A stretch of 64,000 bases of DNA from Fonsecaea monophora (lineage: Eukaryota > Ascomycota > Eurotiomycetes > Chaetothyriales > Herpotrichiellaceae): assembly GCF_001642475.1 (NCBI RefSeq), contig NW_019173932.1, forward strand, positions 1,054,001-1,118,000. The letters are read 5' to 3'. The notes under the pieces were generated by a model that saw nothing but the letters and a program-made list of their open reading frames with translations, made no database searches and had not been told where the DNA came from. The first letter of the stretch is position 1. Each line of letters begins with the position of its first letter. The position numbers were made by a program, and so were the translations under genes. Shown here piece by piece: positions 56,265-64,000 of the stretch.

Positions 56265-57104
56265 TTACTGTCTCATCTCCAAACTTTTGAATTCCTTGGT
56301 CGTGTTCGTGATGGCGATTTCCACTGGCAATCTCTCCATGCTACTTGCACCATAGAAGCCGTGAATTCCCTTGACACGACTGAGCACATAACCAGCATCC
56401 TTGGGTTCAGCGATGGGTCCGCCGTGACAGAGGATGATGATGTCGGGGTTGATTTTGGTCGCAGCATCTCTCATCTCCTGAATCAGCTCGACACATTCGT
56501 CCAGAGTCTTCCCAGTCTTTGCGCCTATGCTTCCCGAGGTCGTCAAACCCATGTGGCACACCAACACGTCTGCACCGGCCTGAGTCATTTGCTCAGCTTC
56601 TTTGACATTAAAGGCATATGGCGTGGTCAGGAGGTCAAGTTTGCGGGCTTCTGCAATCATGGCGACCTCCTTGTCGAAACCCATCCCTGTTTCCTCGAGA
56701 TTCGCTCGGAAGCTGCCGTCAATGAGACCAACGGTGGGGAAGTTCTGGACACCGCAGAATCCCATGTTTTTCAGTTCTTGAAGGAACGAGGGGATTATGC
56801 GAAATGGGTCCGACGCGCAGACACCAGCAAGAACTCCGGTTTTGTTGACCACAGGAAGAACCTCCCTTGCCATGTCCACAACGACGGCATTGGCATCTCC
56901 GTACGGCATAAGGCCAGCGAGCGAACCCCTCCCGGCCATTCGAAAGCGACCCGAGTTGTAGATGATGATAAGATCGCCGCCTCCTGCCTCGATGAACTTG
57001 GCTGATAACCCTATGCCTGCCCCTGCTCCAACTATTGGCCTGCCATTCTTGATCTGGTTCCTGAGATGGGAGAGGACTTCGGCTCGCGAGGAAGGGGGTG
57101 CCAT
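56265..57104 (-). CDS. TIM-barrel protein, PEP-hydrolase-like family (Tm-1 C-terminal half)
   Basis: A single exon of 279 residues. The sequence follows a TIM barrel: NGRPIVGAGAGIGLSAKF at the first strand, GGGDLIIIYNSGRFRMAG, GVLAGVCASDPF, GFCGVQNFPTVGLIDG, FRANLEETGMGFDKEV, GADVLVCHMGLTTSGSIG and IIILCHGGPI followed by VKGIHGFYGASSMER. This is the family named phosphoenolpyruvate hydrolase-like (PF09370), seen in bacteria and fungi and as the C-terminal half of plant Tm-1-like proteins. The conserved His, Glu and Asp residues at strand ends suggest catalysis, but the substrate is not known. No signal peptide; cytosolic. It starts 468 bp from the divergent UPF0261 gene, which encodes the other half, so the two probably act together (inference). 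Confidence 0.93.
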   Translation of the reverse strand: MAPPSSRAEVLSHLRNQIKNGRPIVGAGAGIGLSAKFIEAGGGDLIIIYNSGRFRMAGRGSLAGLMPYGDANAVVVDMAREVLPVVNKTGVLAGVCASDPFRIIPSFLQELKNMGFCGVQNFPTVGLIDGSFRANLEETGMGFDKEVAMIAEARKLDLLTTPYAFNVKEAEQMTQAGADVLVCHMGLTTSGSIGAKTGKTLDECVELIQEMRDAATKINPDIIILCHGGPIAEPKDAGYVLSRVKGIHGFYGASSMERLPVEIAITNTTKEFKSLEMRQ

Positions 57105-57572
57105 GGTTGAGATTGATGTTCTGGTCGTGATCAGTTCAACTTGATCTCATCAACTTGTGGGGGGTTAGCCTCCTTGGGTCGATCATACGGACGAAGTTCG
57201 TCCTCGTCGTCGTACACGTACACGTACGTACAACGTCATAATAGTCATCTGTGTCCAACCATCTCAATCATGCGGAGGCGGTGGGGATGAAGCGGGGATT
57301 TTTGGCGAATGATGGCGCAGGTGGTGATGGTATCCGAATCCCGCAACGAGGGGCGAAGGCATGTCGACCATGTATTGGATGGAGATTGCCAGTAAATGTA
57401 TGTACTACGAGCAAGCAGCCTCTGTTCAAAAACAACCTCGCAGCTCTCGCAGAAGCTTCTTCGGTCCTAAGCCTCTTATCATGTCCCTCGGTGGATAGCT
57501 TCTACTCCTCTCAAGTCCCTCCTGCGCCTATAGAAGACGACACACTGAGCTCCTCCTCCGTATACTTCCATC
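57105..57572. promoter_or_regulatory. Bidirectional promoter of the TIM-barrel/UPF0261 pair
   Basis: 468 bp between the two divergent start codons (57104 and 57573). It includes the palindromic ACGTACACGTACACGTACGTAC-type run near 57216-57232, made of repeated GTAC/CACGTAC units. It would serve as a shared control region. Confidence 0.55.
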
Positions 57573-58955
57573 ATGGTGAAACCTACCGTCCTCATCGTCG
57601 GTACACCCGACACCAAGCTTGACGAAATACTCTTCCTCAGAGAGCAAATCCTTGCCGAAGGGACGTGCAGCACCAAGATTCTCAATGTTAGTCACAGCAT
57701 ACCAGCCAAACTGAGGGCGCCGTTAGACAGTCTCGCGTCAGGCGAGGTCATTTCTCCTCTTGAACAGCATAGCTCCACCTTGAAAGAGCTCTCTCGCGGC
57801 GAGTACATCGACAAGGCCATCGAAATATGCACGCCCGTGGTCAAAGACCTGGTCTCGAGATCGGCTGTTCAAGGCATTGTCTCTGCAGGCGGGAGCAGTG
57901 GTTCGTCGCTCGCAACGGCCTTGATGCGCCTCGCATGTCCCGTCGGATTCCCCAAGCTCATGGTGTCGACCATGGCAAGCGGTGACATCAAGCACTACGT
58001 CGAGGAAACCGACATTACCATGATGTACAGTGTTGTAGACATTGCAGGGGTGAATTCCATCCTCAAGCGCATTTTGTCCAATGCCGCTGCTGCCATCTCC
58101 GCCATGACAGTATCGTATGCCAAATCTCTTGTCGACGCTTCTGCCGTTACCGCCAAAGGTAAGCGTATTGCCATCACCATGTTTGGCAATACCACGCCCT
58201 GCGTCGACGCGGTGCGTCACATCCTCACCTCGGCGCCCCATGACGCTTCCGACTATGAGATCTACGTCTTCCACGCAACTGGCTCCGGCGGCCGCGCCAT
58301 GGAACGTCTCATTGCGGAAGGGCAGATTGACGCCGTGGTTGATCTGACCACCACAGAAATCCCCGACGAGCTCTTTGGCGGCGTCTTGACTGCAGGGCCC
58401 GACCGGCTCGAGATTGCAGCCAAGAAGGGTCTTCCCATGATCGTCTCCGTCGGAGCCTGTGACATGGTCAACTTTGGGCCCAAGGACACCGTGCCGGAGA
58501 GATACAAGGACCGGCAATTGTTCGTGCACAACCCGGCCGTCACGCTGATGAGGACGACACCGGACGAGAACAGAAAGATTGGTCAATTTATCGTCGACAA
58601 ACTATCCGCCAATGCCACCAACCCGGGGACCATCCGTGTCCTGATTCCGGAGAAGGGCATAAGCATGCTGGACGCGGCCAACCAGCCGTTCTTCGACGAA
58701 GAGGCCGACAAGGCGCTCTTCGACACGATTCAAGAGGGCCTCGAAGCCACCGAGATCGAGGTGGAGAAGCACGATTTGCACATCAACGACGAAGCCTTTG
58801 CGGGCCACGTCGCGAGTGCGATCCTCGAAGTCATGGGCATCACGCAGAGGAATTACCGGCTGGCCAACGCGAGGCGGCGGAAATGGAGCTTCGATCACGG
58901 CGCATCCGTCATGTTGGCCAGGCGGAGCAGTCAGATCGAGATTCCGGACGCTTGA
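57573..58955 (+). CDS. UPF0261 protein (Tm-1 N-terminal half)
   Basis: A single exon of 460 residues. The start MVKPTVLIVGTPDTKLDEI carries the expected first strand. Other conserved segments: GIVSAGGSSGSSLATALMR, PKLMVSTMASGDIKHYV, TMMYSVVDIAGVNSI and ILSNAAAAISAM in the N-terminal lobe, then IAITMFGNTTPCVDAV, VFHATGSGGRAME, VVDLTTTEIPDELFGG and VGACDMVNFGP in the C-terminal lobe. This UPF0261 fold is a nucleotide-binding-like two-lobed domain. In tomato Tm-1 the equivalent domain is fused to a TIM barrel and binds tobamovirus replication proteins; that role is plant-specific and not implied here. The cellular substrate in fungi and bacteria is unknown. The divergent neighbour encodes the TIM barrel, so this pair is a two-gene form of the plant fusion. 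Confidence 0.94.
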   Translation: MVKPTVLIVGTPDTKLDEILFLREQILAEGTCSTKILNVSHSIPAKLRAPLDSLASGEVISPLEQHSSTLKELSRGEYIDKAIEICTPVVKDLVSRSAVQGIVSAGGSSGSSLATALMRLACPVGFPKLMVSTMASGDIKHYVEETDITMMYSVVDIAGVNSILKRILSNAAAAISAMTVSYAKSLVDASAVTAKGKRIAITMFGNTTPCVDAVRHILTSAPHDASDYEIYVFHATGSGGRAMERLIAEGQIDAVVDLTTTEIPDELFGGVLTAGPDRLEIAAKKGLPMIVSVGACDMVNFGPKDTVPERYKDRQLFVHNPAVTLMRTTPDENRKIGQFIVDKLSANATNPGTIRVLIPEKGISMLDAANQPFFDEEADKALFDTIQEGLEATEIEVEKHDLHINDEAFAGHVASAILEVMGITQRNYRLANARRRKWSFDHGASVMLARRSSQIEIPDA

Positions 58956-59624
58956 GGTGCTTGTTTATGAGCACACATTTTTCTCTCCCCGAAAATTTCG
59001 GTGGTATGGAATATTCAAACCAAACGACGTTCAGCTTAGGAGTCTTCCAGTTTTTGATATCAGGAATACTGAAAACCCCCTAAAAAGACAGAATGAATAC
59101 CTCCCAAACAGCTTCGCGCGATTTTGACTTCTGATATTTCTTTACTTCTCCGTATGTTTATATTAGCGTTCGACGCGTGTATGTGTGCATACCTACCTCG
59201 CCGACAAGCTGGGAAAATGTCCGTCGCCACTAAACATGTACATCCCCAGACGACGGACGGCAGGGCAGGGATTCTGAAACCAGTCTAAACAGCCATCTTC
59301 CGTCAGTTTTCTACGCAGAAAGGGGTGCTGTGCCCAGCATTCCCAGACCAGACTCTTGACAGCATGACCGGAGACAAGCAGAGAGAAAAACGGCGGCGAG
59401 GACAGGAGTGAGAAAGGATGGAGCTTTTCGAGCCTCAGAAACTCAGTAGTCAAAGCTCAAAAGTTTCAAACGTCCTCAGGAATCCATCCCAAACAATACA
59501 AGCAGTTGAATTCCCAAAGCTGCCAGAACCCTTGACCACGATCAATGCGGCCAAATATCCAACAATGCCTCTTGTATCAACTCATCATGTCCCCTGCCCC
59601 TGCATTATCATTCAATACAAACTA
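58956..59624. other. Spacer between UPF0261 and MPS1
   Basis: Convergent spacer holding both 3' untranslated regions. No gene seen. Confidence 0.45.
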
Positions 59625-62153
59625 CTACCATGCTGTTCCCTCCAAATTCGCCTGCCGCAACTTCTCATAAAACGCTCCAGGCCAGCCAACCATCTCCTGG
59701 TCACTCGGCAGACAACTGACTTCCTCTCCTTCTTTGCACACAATCTCGCCCTTGGCTTTCAACGCCTCCTCTCTTCGTCGACAATAGCCCACGACATTCC
59801 CGATCACCCTGCCCAACATCTCCGGGGAAATGGCGACAGGGTTCAAGAACGGGTCCGTTTCAGATAATAGCTCCTTGATCGTGGGCCTCAGAGATTGTTC
59901 GCGCGTGAGGCACCGTTTCAGGGTCTTGATGAGCCCAAAGGGAACCACAGACCCACCAATCCCTGTGGACGGGAATGAAATCTCGACCTTCGGGTTGGGG
60001 ATGGACATGATGCGCTCGAACTGCTTCTGGATATGGGCGAACGGGGGTTGGCCGTAGGTCATTTGATAAAGGATACAACCCAGACTCCAAACATCACTGG
60101 GCTTGCCGAGTTTGAGTAGTTTCGTGCCCGGGGGTTGCTGTGATCCCGCGGCGGGCGTATGACAAACCAGGGATTCTGGAGACATATAATTAGGCGTGCC
60201 GATTTGATTTTCTCGATGCACGTTGACTGTGTTTTCTTGGATAGCATTAGCAATGCCAAAATCAATCAACTTGAGTTGACCCTTGACGAGAAGGAAGTTG
60301 GCGGGCTTAAGGTCTGAATGAACAATGTCGTAATCGTGCACCGCCTGGACGCATTCCAGCATTTCTTTCCAATAGTGCCTGGTGAAAGTAATATCCAGTT
60401 TGGCATTCTCGGTCTTCAGTTGCTCATTCAGCATTTTGTTAAAGTCGGTCTCGCCCAGCTCCATCATGACACTGAGCACCCCTTTTTCTTCGTTGATCTC
60501 GTAGTCGTAAAGTCTGATAACACGATCCACGTTTTCGAGCTTTTTCAAGAGGTCAATTTCGCCCTTGTAGCCTACGATTGCAGCCATGTCGGCTTCCTCG
60601 AGATTCACTCGTTTGAGGGCGAAAATCTTGTAATTCTCTGCCATGATGCGGAAAACTCTTGACGAACCACCCCTGCCTATGCAATCAAGCCGCCGATAGG
60701 TCTTTCCGTTCAGCACGTAGTGGACGGATTTCTTGTTGCGAGAGCCCGCATTCGACGTCGCTGCATCAAGAATGGACATTTTTGGCGGTGGGGCTGGTGC
60801 AGGTCTGTGAGGTGTGTTATTAGACCGTGAAGCGAGAGGCTGACGAGATGGAGAAGCGTGCCCTGACCCAGGAGCAACCTGTTTCTTCTCCAGTGGAGCA
60901 CCGTCTTCTTGAAAATCCAAGATTGCCGCCGATGGTTTGCTCCTTCGAAAGGTTGGAGGAGGCTCATTCTCCTGGTCTTCCGTCAACGGAAGGGCTGGCA
61001 AAGGTGGGATTTTGAAAACAGGTCTTTTCTGGGAGCTCGATGATCTGGACAAGGACTGAGAATGACGCACAGCAGGTGTAGGGTTGGCTTGGTGAGTCGA
61101 TCCCGGTTGGGACGGCGAAGTAACTCGTGATACAACGGGTTCTTTCTTTTTGGGAGAAGTGCTTCCTAGGGAATATTCAGCTGGCCCTTCAGGACTTGCC
61201 CTCAGCGCAAGCAAATCGTCGGGCAAATCTTGTAACTCAGGCTCTTTGGCTCGTCGACCCATTTCCATCTCAGGAGTATCAGGCTGTGGTTGATCTTGGC
61301 CTTCCATATGAACATCCTCGTCTTCGCTGGGACGACGCACCATGCCTCTTCTTACAGGTCTGTTCAGTAACGCGCCTCCGATTCGTCGAACTCGCATGGT
61401 ACTTTGAGCACCATTTTCGTCCGGTTTTCGAGATCGGCTGATTGTCGACGGGACGGCAGAATTCTGCTCATCGAGGTGTCCGCGAAGGCTAGATCTTGGG
61501 CTGATTGACCTTTTTGAAGTTTCGGGAGCCTGCTCGACTTGTTCGCCCTTGTCCGCCTCACCTGATGGAGGAGATCTCGATAGCCGCCTGGCATCACTGA
61601 TACGGATACGCCGGACTCTAGGTGCCGGCGTTTCTGAAATGTGGCGTAAAGCATGATCACCTGCTGACGACTTGTCATGGATTTTGTACATGAACGATCC
61701 ATCTCTTCCCAAGACTCCGGGCTGCACAGGGCGAGACGCGGAGCTAACAGAAATGTTTCGAGGGGCAGGACTACCATCTCTTTGATGAGGTGGACTTGAG
61801 GATCTCAAAATTTCCAGTGGCGTTCCTCTGCTTCTTCTCCTAGAGTAACCTGCGCCAGACGGCTTCACATTGTGTCGATCTGGTTGTACGTTCTCCTTCT
61901 CGGCTCCCAATTGCTCATTGTCTTCACCTAAAATAGCTTGCGCCTCAGCGCTTAGTTTAATGGGCGCAAGATCTTCATCGTCCGAGCTGTCTCCCGTAAT
62001 ACTTTGGTCGAATTGTTGCTTAGTATAGGGTGCTACAGTTGGACCTTGATGAGCACGGGCTGTTAAGGGTCGCGTTGCAGGTCGTTGCGGTCGACGAGAA
62101 TTGCTGGACGAGGAAACCAGTGACGCTGGAGACGGCGAGATATAGGCAGCCAT
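59625..62153 (-). CDS. MPS1: Spindle-checkpoint dual-specificity kinase Mps1
   Basis: A single exon of 842 residues; ATG 62153 is used, since the in-frame codon three residues earlier is GTG. Residues 1-480 are disordered with many SP/TP sites. A KEN sequence at 86-88 may be a degradation box. The kinase domain (about 485-770) includes CIGRGGSSRVFRI (P-loop), Lys514 in FALKRVN, the Mps1-type HSDLKPANF with catalytic Asp614, IDFGIANAI, and GTPNYMSPES. The segment VHREN in the activation region and the VMMELGETDFNKML hinge are strong Mps1/TTK markers. Mps1 phosphorylates kinetochore proteins to start the spindle assembly checkpoint and acts at spindle poles in fungi. A C-terminal extension of about 70 residues follows the kinase. 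No intron signal interrupts the frame. Confidence 0.95.
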   Translation of the reverse strand: MAAYISPSPASLVSSSSNSRRPQRPATRPLTARAHQGPTVAPYTKQQFDQSITGDSSDDEDLAPIKLSAEAQAILGEDNEQLGAEKENVQPDRHNVKPSGAGYSRRRSRGTPLEILRSSSPPHQRDGSPAPRNISVSSASRPVQPGVLGRDGSFMYKIHDKSSAGDHALRHISETPAPRVRRIRISDARRLSRSPPSGEADKGEQVEQAPETSKRSISPRSSLRGHLDEQNSAVPSTISRSRKPDENGAQSTMRVRRIGGALLNRPVRRGMVRRPSEDEDVHMEGQDQPQPDTPEMEMGRRAKEPELQDLPDDLLALRASPEGPAEYSLGSTSPKKKEPVVSRVTSPSQPGSTHQANPTPAVRHSQSLSRSSSSQKRPVFKIPPLPALPLTEDQENEPPPTFRRSKPSAAILDFQEDGAPLEKKQVAPGSGHASPSRQPLASRSNNTPHRPAPAPPPKMSILDAATSNAGSRNKKSVHYVLNGKTYRRLDCIGRGGSSRVFRIMAENYKIFALKRVNLEEADMAAIVGYKGEIDLLKKLENVDRVIRLYDYEINEEKGVLSVMMELGETDFNKMLNEQLKTENAKLDITFTRHYWKEMLECVQAVHDYDIVHSDLKPANFLLVKGQLKLIDFGIANAIQENTVNVHRENQIGTPNYMSPESLVCHTPAAGSQQPPGTKLLKLGKPSDVWSLGCILYQMTYGQPPFAHIQKQFERIMSIPNPKVEISFPSTGIGGSVVPFGLIKTLKRCLTREQSLRPTIKELLSETDPFLNPVAISPEMLGRVIGNVVGYCRRREEALKAKGEIVCKEGEEVSCLPSDQEMVGWPGAFYEKLRQANLEGTAW

Positions 62154-62633
62154 AAAGAGCACTATCGTTGCGTATTGATATTGTTGGGTGTGCTCATGGT
62201 TGATGACACTATTGTTCGAAGGACTTTATTTGGCTGCGAAGACGCGCCGCAGTTGTGGATTGAAGCTACAAACGCAAGTGCCGGCAAAACTTCGGCAGTT
62301 TGGCACGGTTGACGGGGCAACAGAGGACAAAATCTTACGACGATACAAACACACTAAACCGAGTCTTCAGTCATGATTAATATTAGATTGTTCGAGGTAT
62401 GCCCATGATGCCCTCTCTTTCCTTACAACGCTCTTGCTTTCCCCGAAGGGCCGAAGGGTGGCGCTAATGCCGTCAATGCCATTAAAAAGCATCCATACCA
62501 GCGCCTCTGCCAAAAATGCTTCACAACTGACTTTTCGACCAAAATTTCCGACTGCACCGGCCTGGGTCCGGGTATCCAGGCAGATCGTTTTCCAACCTTC
62601 ACTAGCGTAAAAGTCTCTTTCTTTGAAGATGTA
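62154..62633. other. Spacer between MPS1 and the DUF7707-type gene
   Basis: Promoter of MPS1 and 3' flank of the next gene. No gene seen. Confidence 0.4.
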
Positions 62634-63319
62634 TCAGAGCATGCAGCTGAAGCCGACAAAGATGCCAGCTGCAACGACACCAAGACCATAGACCTGTCCA
62701 ATGTCGATCACCAGCCTTGATGCAGCAGAGCTACCAGATCCGCTGTTTCCATCTGAAGCAGCAGTTGTCGTAGCAGACGAGCCACCTCCAAAGCCAGTGT
62801 ATACAACCCCGTCAGAGGCAGTAGAAGCCGCAGACCCCACGGCTGTTGTGGTGGAAGGCATTGTTGTGATTGTGCTTGTATTTACTCTTGTTGGGTTGAG
62901 TGCTCCACACGGATGATTTTGTACGCATGCTGCTGCACAGCTATTGTCGGTACCGCAAGCCTGTTGACATTGGGTGTTGTACTCTGTGCAGATATAATAG
63001 GGGAGGGTTTGGGAGTATTCGGAGGCGTTGGGAGAGAGACCGTTGGAGCATATGCAAGAATAAGTGAGGGCAACAGGGTCACAGGAATTGTCGTAGGTGG
63101 CTGCAGAATTGTCGGCCTCTTGCAGACAAATCAGAGGACATTGAGCTATCTGTGAGTTGCACCACGATTCTGTTCACACGACCATCAGCAACATTCAAGT
63201 GGCAGAGAGACCAAAGACTCACGTCTTGTTGATAGAGGTACTGAGTTGGGGTCAATGGTCTGTGTGATGGCCAGCCGGGCCAAAGAAGCAAGGGCAGCGG
63301 TGACAAGGAAGTATTGCAT
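62634..63319 (-). CDS. Secreted Cys-rich DUF7707-type protein
   Basis: Two exons, 63319-63223 and 63169-62634, joined across a 53-bp intron (GTGAGT...GAACAG), give 210 residues. Neither exon alone shows the domain, which reads in order: signal peptide MQYFLVTAALASLARLAI, then TIDPNSVPLSTR, WCNSQIAQCPLICLQ, NSCDPVALTYSCICSNG, YSQTLPYYICTEYNTQCQQ and CAAACVQNHPCG. This spacing of about ten Cys is the fungal DUF7707 pattern. A Thr/Ser/Gly-rich linker and a hydrophobic C-terminal segment (YGLGVVAAGIFVGFS) suggest a GPI anchor. The role is unknown; a cell-surface protein is likely. Confidence 0.87.
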
Positions 63320-64000
63320 ATTGATTAAGAGAGCTGCTTTTTAATCTCTGGCAAAAGAATCACCGTATCAAGGCGAGTTTGGTTGTTATTAGGTGCTGGA
63401 GGACGTGGGAAAGAAAGTGGAAGAGATAATGAATGCAGCAGAAAAATATTGCTGGTTACCTTGAAGAACGAGAGAAAATGAGGTTTGTTACTTGAAGGAA
63501 GAAGTGAAGAGAGCGAGCAGCAGAAACAGCAGTAGTTGTAGCGAGCAGCAGACATGCCCATAAAAAAGGGCGGAGGAGGCAAGGGTTCTGGCGAGAGTGG
63601 TATGCCACTATCCAACCATCACCATCACCGGTTTGGGTTGGTGTTGAAGCCACTTGGTCGGGTTGGGGGGCAGGCTCACTTCCCGCCACTGAGAATGTCC
63701 CCAGCATCGTTCTCCAGAGGCTAAGAGATTCTAGCCCATCACAGGGACCTTCTCTGTAGTATGTGCCCCAGCAACAAAAGTCTCAAGTGCATGACTGTGG
63801 CACACATGCGTGCAGAAGGAGGTTGACTTGTCTCAGGCGTTGACAGAAAGTCCGTGGTGTTTTGCGGAGCTGTCAAACACTTTGTCGAGGGTAAAGGTGC
63901 ATGATGTCCAATAGTAGCTGGTGCCCAAATTCCGGGGGCTCCACGGCGCGCAGTTCCAGCGCCAATGGCACCCAAGAGCCCTATAACTAGCGACCCCAGT
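63320..64000. other. Right window edge
   Basis: The promoter of the DUF7707-type gene lies at the left. Minus-strand frames at 63456-63707 and 63739-63975 show no recognisable domain and I do not call them; a gene continuing beyond the edge cannot be excluded. Confidence 0.35.

Overview
The window looks like nuclear DNA of a filamentous ascomycete. The genes are spliced, with introns mostly 48-160 bp long, GT-AG borders and CTAAC-type branch points shortly before the acceptor. Coding regions are GC-rich, spacers run from 0.2 to 2.8 kb, and many families are restricted to Pezizomycotina. Protein flavour suggests Eurotiomycetes, perhaps a black-yeast (Chaetothyriales) relative; that placement is recognition from memory, not a measurement. 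I support 24 protein genes. I found no convincing rRNA or tRNA gene, CRISPR array or intact mobile element.

Layout. 0-13 kb: a secreted protein, a tail-anchored fungal protein with a previously separate first exon, a maltose-type sugar permease (three exons), a Pho80-like cyclin and a charged coiled-coil protein. 15-24 kb: a large protein with seven copies of a short R-R/K-F-x-P motif, then AMP deaminase. 24-33 kb: a secreted S41 peptidase with a GC-AG intron, a SAS4-type chromatin subunit, and a kexin protease whose reading frame is broken by one missing base. 34-49 kb: a 1757-residue PhoD-like phosphatase, a DUF2235 hydrolase with a 10-base exon, a CorA-like membrane protein, an AlkB-type dioxygenase, a YjlB-type cupin and the tRNA methyltransferase Trm5. 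49-55 kb: an RS-rich protein with an unsettled 5' end, a Ser-rich protein, RNA polymerase II subunit Rpb4 and a Cys-rich GPI-type wall protein. 56-59 kb: a divergent pair encoding a TIM-barrel protein and a UPF0261 protein. 59-64 kb: the spindle-checkpoint kinase Mps1 and a DUF7707-type secreted protein.

Most neighbours are unrelated housekeeping genes, as is usual in fungi. The strongest functional grouping is the divergent UPF0261/TIM-barrel pair, whose two products correspond to the two halves of the plant Tm-1 protein. Coordinates of multi-exon genes span first to last coding base; exon borders are in the evidence and were chosen by splice signals, reading phase and family continuity.
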